25,271 nucleotides of DNA. Source: a virus. The notes beneath the pieces are model-generated. The model did no database searches, was not told where the DNA came from, and saw only the letters and a program-made list of their open reading frames with translations. The position numbers and the translations under genes were made by a program. Below are positions 21,976 through 25,271 of this stretch, one piece after another. The first letter of the stretch is position 1. Every line of letters starts with the position of its first letter. The stretch spans positions 1 to 25,271 of IMG/VR virus record IMGVR_UViG_3300028802_000054, one strand, 5' to 3'.

Positions 21976-22175
21976 GCGGCGGCACCCCGCGCTTCGAACA
22001 GTTGCTCGGGAGCCTCGATGCCTCGTTGGCGAGCGGCGGCGGCAAAACGCAGGTAGAGACGGGGAGGTAATCTGTCGAATTTCCGCCAGTTGCTGACGGC
22101 GGTTTTGCCCACGCCAGCTATCGCGGCGACTTCGGATGCGCCGCCGAGAGCGTCGATGAACTCGCTGGCTGTCAT
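21972..22175 (-). CDS. Cro-like (YdaS-type) helix-turn-helix regulator
   Basis: 67 residues from ATG 22175; in-frame ATG 22190 and TTG 22214 fall in the promoter. TASEFIDALGGASEVAAIAGVGKTAVSNWRKFDRLPPRLYLRFAAAAR (2-49) is a compact helix-turn-helix with the VSNWRK recognition helix of YdaS/Cro-type proteins. It is the first gene transcribed leftward from a promoter that contains two repressor operators, facing the divergent XRE repressor, so it probably acts as Cro. The predicted transcript start is only 4-6 nt before ATG, giving an almost leaderless message. Confidence 0.75.
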   Translation of the reverse strand: MTASEFIDALGGASEVAAIAGVGKTAVSNWRKFDRLPPRLYLRFAAAARQRGIEAPEQLFEARGAAA

Positions 22176-22185
22176 GGCGATTGCC

Positions 22186-22214
22186 AGCATATTCAACGCG
22201 GCTGAAGCTTTCAA
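22186..22214 (-). promoter_or_regulatory. Leftward early promoter
   Basis: On the minus strand TTGAAA (22214-22209), 17-bp spacer, TATGCT (22191-22186). It matches sigma-70 consensus at 5/6 and 4/6. Operator O1 fills the spacer and O2 covers the -35, so repressor binding would block it. Confidence 0.7.
22192..22206. promoter_or_regulatory. Repressor operator O1
   Basis: TTCAA CGCGG CTGAA, an imperfect 15-bp palindrome. It sits exactly between the -10 and -35 of the leftward promoter, 18 bp from O2. Confidence 0.7.
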
Positions 22215-22224
22215 GGAGGTTGAA
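22210..22224. promoter_or_regulatory. Repressor operator O2
   Basis: TTCAA GGAGG TTGAA, a perfect 15-bp palindrome. It overlaps the leftward -35 and also contains the AAGGAGGT Shine-Dalgarno (22213-22220) of the rightward leader frame. Confidence 0.7.
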
Positions 22225-22227
22225 CCC

Positions 22228-22263
22228 TTGAATTACGCGGGAGCGCAGAATGCCTCACGCTAG
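22228..22263 (+). CDS. Possible 11-codon leader peptide of the repressor
   Basis: TTG 22228 lies 7 nt after a perfect AAGGAGGT. The frame reads LNYAGAQNASR and stops at TAG 22261-22263. The repressor GTG follows 5 nt later in another frame. I see no slippery sequence, so termination-reinitiation is the likely link. Confidence 0.4.
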   Translation: MNYAGAQNASR

Positions 22264-22268
22264 GAGGC

Positions 22269-22604
22269 GTGAACACGGGCCGTTCAAACGTCGATATTGC
22301 CTGGCGGCTTAAGGCCACATTGTTGGCGCTTAGGATTAGCCAAGCTGAGCTTGGAAGGCGGTGTGGCTTCCCGCCGCCGCGAGTGAACAATTGGTTTCAA
22401 GCTAAGGCGCGCCCCGATATAGAAGCGGCGAACGAAATCTGCGATCGCTTGCCAATAACACTCGATTGGATCTATCGGGGCGACGCCACGAAACTCTCAG
22501 GCGATCTCCAAGAGAAACTAGTTGCCGTGAGTAAAATAATCCCTGCGGCTGGGCGGGATCGTAAGGACGCAAGCAGACCCAAGCCGCAGGCGCGGCTGGC
22601 GTAA
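22269..22604 (+). CDS. XRE-family phage repressor without protease domain
   Basis: 111 residues from GTG 22269; upstream in-frame codons offer no other start. AGGAGG lies only 1 nt before the GTG, unusually close. Residues 9-72 are an XRE helix-turn-helix (IAWRLKATLLALRISQAELGRRCGFPPPRVNNWFQ, then the typical ANEICDRLPITLDWIYRGD end). The rest is a short basic tail. There is no LexA/S24 peptidase region, so RecA-dependent self-cleavage is not expected and induction must use another route. Four matching palindromes surround the gene. It could alternatively be the Cro partner, with the opposite small protein as repressor. Confidence 0.8.
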   Translation: MNTGRSNVDIAWRLKATLLALRISQAELGRRCGFPPPRVNNWFQAKARPDIEAANEICDRLPITLDWIYRGDATKLSGDLQEKLVAVSKIIPAAGRDRKDASRPKPQARLA

Positions 22605-22632
22605 GCGACCAAACCAGCCCTGACGGCCACTA

Positions 22633-22647
22633 TTCAACTTGACTGAA
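22633..22647. promoter_or_regulatory. Repressor operator O3
   Basis: TTCAA CTTGA CTGAA, same pattern as O1. It lies just upstream of the rightward promoter, 31 bp (three helical turns) from O4. The 28 bp between the repressor stop and O3 contain nothing recognisable. Confidence 0.65.
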
Positions 22648-22656
22648 CTTTAGCTG

Positions 22657-22686
22657 TTGCCCCTTCAAACAGATTGAAGGTAATAT
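22657..22686 (+). promoter_or_regulatory. Rightward early promoter
   Basis: TTGCCC (22657-22662), 18-bp spacer, TAATAT (22681-22686). The spacer is filled by operator O4. The first gene starts at 22711 after AAGGGGAG (22698-22705). Confidence 0.65.
22664..22678. promoter_or_regulatory. Repressor operator O4
   Basis: TTCAA ACAGA TTGAA, extended to CCTTCAA-N5-TTGAAGG (22662-22680), the most symmetrical of the four. It occupies the space between -35 and -10 of the rightward promoter. Confidence 0.7.
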
Positions 22687-22710
22687 CCTCCCCACACAAG
22701 GGGAGCCGCC

Positions 22711-22806
22711 GTGTCCATCGAAACCTTCGCCCGCGACGCTATCGGCCTACTCGCCTGCACGCTCTGCGCGCTAGTGACGGTGGCGTGGCTGGCGGTACTG
22801 CTGTGA
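22711..22806 (+). CDS. Very small membrane protein (31 aa)
   Basis: GTG 22711 with AAGGGGAG 5 nt upstream; stop TGA overlaps the next GTG. A short amphipathic start (SIETFARD) leads into one hydrophobic helix, IGLLACTLCALVTVAWLAVLL. First gene of the rightward operon; function unknown. Confidence 0.55.
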   Translation: MSIETFARDAIGLLACTLCALVTVAWLAVLL

Positions 22807-22991
22807 GCGAGTGTCGATGGAGCGGCTGGCCGGGCGCCTGGTGCCTCGATTGCGGGCGGGAAGATCCTCGCGAGACCGCACTGGCCGCTGGGGAATGGCC
22901 CATCGTCGTGCCGGTCGAGAGCCTTGAGTGTGACGAGCCGCACAGCAATCGCTGCAATCCCTACGTTTCGATGCGCGGAGAGGAGTCGTGA
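22803..22991 (+). CDS. Small Cys-rich protein, probable zinc binder
   Basis: 62 residues from GTG 22803 (GTGA overlap); the longer frame from 22674 crosses the promoter and is rejected. CRWSGWPGAWCLDCGRED contains CxxC with an upstream Cys, and further Cys/His follow (LECDEPHSNRCNP), enough for a treble-clef or ribbon zinc site. I know no function. Confidence 0.6.
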   Translation: MSECRWSGWPGAWCLDCGREDPRETALAAGEWPIVVPVESLECDEPHSNRCNPYVSMRGEES

Positions 22992-23200
22992 GCCGGCCGT
23001 CCCTCGATCAGTTGCTCTACCGGGTGTTTTGCGAAGCCCAGGCCCTGCTGCGGGAGGCTGAGCGGCTCGATGCCGGCCGGCTGCCGCGGATTGCCGAGCG
23101 GCTGATGCCGCTGTCCCGGGCGGTGGAGGCGGTGGAGGACCACGAGCAGCGGGCGGTGGAGGCCGAGGACCGGGCGGCGGCGCGGATGGGGTGGCTGTGA
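22988..23200 (+). CDS. Small helical protein A of a tandem cluster
   Basis: 70 residues from GTG 22988 (GTGA overlap). Entirely helical and charged: SLDQLLYRVFCEAQALLREAERL, then AVEAVEDHEQRAVEAEDRAAARMGWL. Its last eight codons, including ARMGWL, are duplicated at the end of the next gene as a 23-bp exact repeat. Unrecognised. Confidence 0.55.
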   Translation: MSRPSLDQLLYRVFCEAQALLREAERLDAGRLPRIAERLMPLSRAVEAVEDHEQRAVEAEDRAAARMGWL

Positions 23201-23391
23201 ACGAGCGCGACATGCCGAGCGAGCAGCTGCCGCGGCACGAGCTGGCGGCGATCGCCGACGAGATCGTGGCCGGCGTCAAGCAATATAACGGCAGCCCCCT
23301 GGCAGCAGGCGACGCCAGGACGCTGCGCAATCGGATCTTGGCGGCTCTGGTCTACGTGCGGCACGAGGCGGCGCGGATGGGGTGGCTGTAG
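23197..23391 (+). CDS. Small helical protein B of a tandem cluster
   Basis: 64 residues from GTG 23197 (GTGA overlap), preferred over GTG 23191. Pattern ELAAIADEIVAGVKQYNG, LRNRILAALVYVRHEAARMGWL. It resembles the next protein (L-x-x-IA/LAYxVV ... LR-x-IVLNALxxVxxEAxR) and shares its exact C-terminus with the preceding one. Family not recognised. Confidence 0.55.
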   Translation: MNERDMPSEQLPRHELAAIADEIVAGVKQYNGSPLAAGDARTLRNRILAALVYVRHEAARMGWL

Positions 23392-23585
23392 TGGCCGGGG
23401 ATGACTATTGCCCCCCCCACTTGGTGCGGCTTGCCTACCAAGTCGTCGATGATCTCTTGGCTGCGCGGCGGGACGACCTGGGCTCGCTGCGGCTCATCGT
23501 GTTGAATGCGCTGCTCACCGTTCATGAAGAAGCATCGCGCGCCTGGCTCGGCAGCGCCCTGACGCGGGGGCGCGGCGATGCCTGA
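23391..23585 (+). CDS. Small helical protein C of a tandem cluster
   Basis: 64 residues from GTG 23391, overlapping the previous TAG as TAGTG. HLVRLAYQVVDDLLAARRDD, LGSLRLIVLNALLTVHEEASRAWLG aligns with protein B over about 45 residues. The C-terminal tail (ALTRGRGDA) differs. Likely a tandem paralogue; no known function. Confidence 0.55.
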   Translation: MAGDDYCPPHLVRLAYQVVDDLLAARRDDLGSLRLIVLNALLTVHEEASRAWLGSALTRGRGDA

Positions 23586-23808
23586 TCATAAGGCCGAGCT
23601 TGCCGCCATCCACGACGTGGTGGCGGCGATGCTACCGATCCTAGCCGGGCACAGCCCCGCCGTGCAGGGCGCGGCACTGGCTGAGTGCCTGGCGATGTGG
23701 CTGGCCGGGCATACGCAGACAATGCGCACCGAGATGCTGACCGGGCACCTCGTGTTGGTGCGTGATCTTGTCGCGTTCTATGCCAAAAAATTGGCAAACA
23801 TGGAATGA
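23578..23808 (+). CDS. Small helical protein D
   Basis: 76 residues from ATG 23578, overlapping the preceding gene by 8 bp. Two or three helices: AELAAIHDVVAAMLPILAGH, VQGAALAECLAMWLAGH, TEMLTGHLVLVRDLVAFYAKKL. The QGAALAECLAMWLAGH motif looks like a conserved family in rhizobial prophages, without a name that I can recall. Coupled by ATGA to the next gene. Confidence 0.6.
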   Translation: MPDHKAELAAIHDVVAAMLPILAGHSPAVQGAALAECLAMWLAGHTQTMRTEMLTGHLVLVRDLVAFYAKKLANME

Positions 23809-24080
23809 GCGGCGCCCTCGCCGCCGGCCTCTTACTGTTGGCGGCCGACACGGTCGAGCCGCAGGTGCTGTCGATCGAGTGGCCGGACGGCAGCTCGGAG
23901 GTGGTGGCGGCGACAAATGCCGGCATCTGCGCCATTGCGGTGTCGGCGCTGCTGAGCGGGTTGTGGCGCCCGCTGGGGCGGCCCGAGCCGCCGCTGAGCG
24001 CGAGCTGTGCGGCGGGCAATGCCTTTGCCGCCGATGCGTTTTGCATTCGAGGCCATGACCGGGGCTGCGGGAGGCGGTGA
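23805..24080 (+). CDS. Small membrane-associated hypothetical protein
   Basis: 91 residues from ATG 23805 (ATGA overlap). Hydrophobic start GALAAGLLLLAADTV, a beta-like section VLSIEWPDGSSEVVAA, a second hydrophobic stretch GICAIAVSALLSGLW, then a Cys-containing tail (SCAAGNAF, FCIRGHDRGCGRR). Not recognised. The alternative frame 23762-24058 is a shadow. Confidence 0.5.
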   Translation: MSGALAAGLLLLAADTVEPQVLSIEWPDGSSEVVAATNAGICAIAVSALLSGLWRPLGRPEPPLSASCAAGNAFAADAFCIRGHDRGCGRR

Positions 24081-24364
24081 CCATGCAGGAGAGCCTCGAT
24101 CGGTTTTACTTCCGCACCGGCCCATGCTGCGCCGGCTGCGACTGGTGGCGGGCGATCTCACCGGTTGTCGGCGACTGTACAAGGTCGGCGCCGGTAAGCG
24201 GGGACCATAGGTGGCAGATGGTCGGCATACGGTCCTGCTCCCTGCCAACGGCTTCTGGACACGTCGTTACTACACGGGATCACGTTTGCGGCGAGTTCAG
24301 GGACGATTTCGATTGGTCCACTCTGCCGCTGGTGTATCGAGCCAGGATCGGAGCCCCGCTATGA
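24077..24364 (+). CDS. Small Cys-rich phage protein ending in HVCGEF-DDFDW
   Basis: 95 residues from GTG 24077 (GTGA overlap) or 93 from ATG 24083. CCAGCDWW (17-24), GDCTRSAP, RSCSLP and the near-C-terminal TTRDHVCGEFRDDFDWSTLP carry at least six Cys plus His residues. It resembles a small family I have seen in phages (CxxCxW ... DHxCGEFxDDFDW). Zinc or iron-sulfur binding is inferred from the spacing; function unknown. Confidence 0.6.
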   Translation: MTMQESLDRFYFRTGPCCAGCDWWRAISPVVGDCTRSAPVSGDHRWQMVGIRSCSLPTASGHVVTTRDHVCGEFRDDFDWSTLPLVYRARIGAPL

Positions 24365-24495
24365 GCGCCATATCGTTTAGCAATTGCGTTTTCGAGCAGC
24401 CGATACGCCGCCGCCGCTGCCGGTCGTTGTTTGTCCCGGCCGGGATCATGCTTTGGGTTGCGGTCGGCTGGGTGCTGGCGGCCCTGGCGCTATGA
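24361..24495 (+). CDS. Small membrane protein (44 aa)
   Basis: ATG 24361 and stop TGA 24493-24495, both in ATGA overlaps. A basic block RRRRCR follows a short polar start, then the hydrophobic helix GIMLWVAVGWVLAALAL ends the protein: a C-tail anchored type with N-terminus inside. Function unknown. Confidence 0.5.
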   Translation: MSAISFSNCVFEQPIRRRRCRSLFVPAGIMLWVAVGWVLAALAL

Positions 24496-25271
24496 GCGAG
24501 TGGCAGCAATTCTGCGACGCGATGGAGCGCGAGGTTTTCGACAACCTGACGCGCGGCGAGTGGCTGGATCTGCGGCTGCGGGACGTGACGGCCAGCTCGA
24601 TCGGCGCATTGTTTAACCTGCACCCATTCGTGTCGCCAGAGCAGCTCGTCGCTGAGAAGCGCGGCCTCGGCGGGGTCATGCCGACCAGCTCGATGCGGGC
24701 CGGCAATATCCTTGAGGGTGGATTCCCGGCGGCGGTGAAGCTCGATGAGAAGCCGTGGGATTTGATCAAGGCGACGACCTATGAGCGGCTGCCGCAGCAC
24801 CGGCTCGGCGCAACGCCGGACTTTTGGATTCCGCCGGACGGGCTGCTGCAAGCGAAAACCGCATCGCGCGAGCAATTCGAGGCATGGCATGGCGTCGCCC
24901 CGCTGGCTTACTCGCTCCAGACCCTGACCGAGCTGCTCGTTACCGGGCGCCGCTGGGGCGTGCTGGCGGTCATGATCCGCGGCGGCAGCTATCCTATCCA
25001 TTATTTCAATGTGCCCCGCCACGAGGCGGCGGAGCGGCGCATATTGGATGCTGTCGCGGCTTGGTGGCGGGCGTTTGATGCCGGCGAGTTCCCGGCGGCG
25101 GTGCCGAGCGCAGAGATCGCCGAGATGCTCGACGACGGCAGCCACAAGGATCTGTCGAGCGACAACTATTTATCTGCGTCGCTGCCCGAGCGTGAAGCGA
25201 TGAAGGCTGAAATATCAATTCGCGAAAAGCGCATTAAGGAAATCGACGAGGCGCTAAAGGCGGCGCTGGGC
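24492..25271 (+). CDS. YqaJ/lambda-exonuclease-like recombination nuclease, 3' end outside window
   Basis: 260 codons seen from ATG 24492 (ATGA overlap), open at the right edge. RLRDVTASSIGALFNLHPFVSPEQLVAEKRGL (28-59) is the DNA-binding start of the YqaJ-like family. ILEGGF places E75, GATPDFWI gives D110, and LLQAKTASREQF gives Q120 and K122, then AYSLQTLTELLVTGRRWGVLAV. The PD-(D/E)xK core therefore has Q where the family usually has E. Such Q-x-K cores are known in other members of this nuclease fold. It should degrade 5' strands for single-strand annealing, probably with a RecT-like partner beyond the window. The C-terminus is a coiled coil (EREAMKAEISIREKRIKEI). Confidence 0.8.
   Translation, partial: MSEWQQFCDAMEREVFDNLTRGEWLDLRLRDVTASSIGALFNLHPFVSPEQLVAEKRGLGGVMPTSSMRAGNILEGGFPAAVKLDEKPWDLIKATTYERLPQHRLGATPDFWIPPDGLLQAKTASREQFEAWHGVAPLAYSLQTLTELLVTGRRWGVLAVMIRGGSYPIHYFNVPRHEAAERRILDAVAAWWRAFDAGEFPAAVPSAEIAEMLDDGSHKDLSSDNYLSASLPEREAMKAEISIREKRIKEIDEALKAALG

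Noticed and set aside
22665-23330. 221-codon minus-strand frame opposite the rightward operon
   Set aside because: It crosses a well-formed plus promoter and operator and is Pro/Ala/Arg low complexity.

Overview
The window is one end-to-end stretch of a temperate tailed phage or prophage from a high-GC host. Codon use, GC-rich wobble positions and small-protein families that I associate with rhizobial prophages suggest an alphaproteobacterium of the Bradyrhizobium/Rhodopseudomonas type; this host call is inference. No ordinary chromosomal gene, rRNA or complete tRNA is visible. Gene order and families (Sf6-type small terminase, PBSX-type large terminase, P22/SU10-type portal, SU10-type major head protein, SU10-type adaptor, nozzle-like propeller, two beta-helix tailspikes) point to a short-tailed (podovirus-like) virion.

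Layout. Bases 1-22175 are almost entirely minus strand and read right to left: Cro-like regulator and a run of tiny genes (22175-21130), a DUF3102-DUF4326 fusion and its unknown partner (21133-19563), RusA resolvase (19566-19093), two small genes, a DUF1376 replication-type gene that carries a periodic iteron array (18641-17589), a DUF6456-like gene, small terminase, small membrane and zinc-ribbon genes, large terminase, portal, a PEP-CTERM-type secreted protein (10395-9646), scaffold, major capsid protein, a homing-endonuclease insertion, a strong terminator, then neck and tail genes running off the left edge. Bases 22228-25271 are plus strand: an XRE repressor and a rightward operon of small genes ending in a YqaJ/lambda-exonuclease-like recombinase cut by the right edge.

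How it works together. The repressor gene is flanked by four copies of a 15-bp palindrome, TTCAA-N5-YTGAA. Two sit inside the leftward promoter and two at the rightward promoter, which is the arrangement of the lambda immunity region. Leftward expression would give replication, packaging and virion assembly; rightward expression would give recombination and small accessory proteins. Nearly all adjacent genes overlap by ATGA, GTGA or TAATG, so translation is heavily coupled and these overlaps fix many start codons more upstream predictions would miss. No integrase, DNA polymerase or lysin is seen here; they are presumably outside the window.

Most unusual points: an exosortase-type (PEP-CTERM) protein and two signal-peptide tailspikes inside a virion operon; a hairpin masking the ribosome binding site of the homing endonuclease; a likely replication origin embedded in a coding region; a decamer repeat array between two structural genes; and a duplicated C-terminal module shared by two adjacent neck genes.
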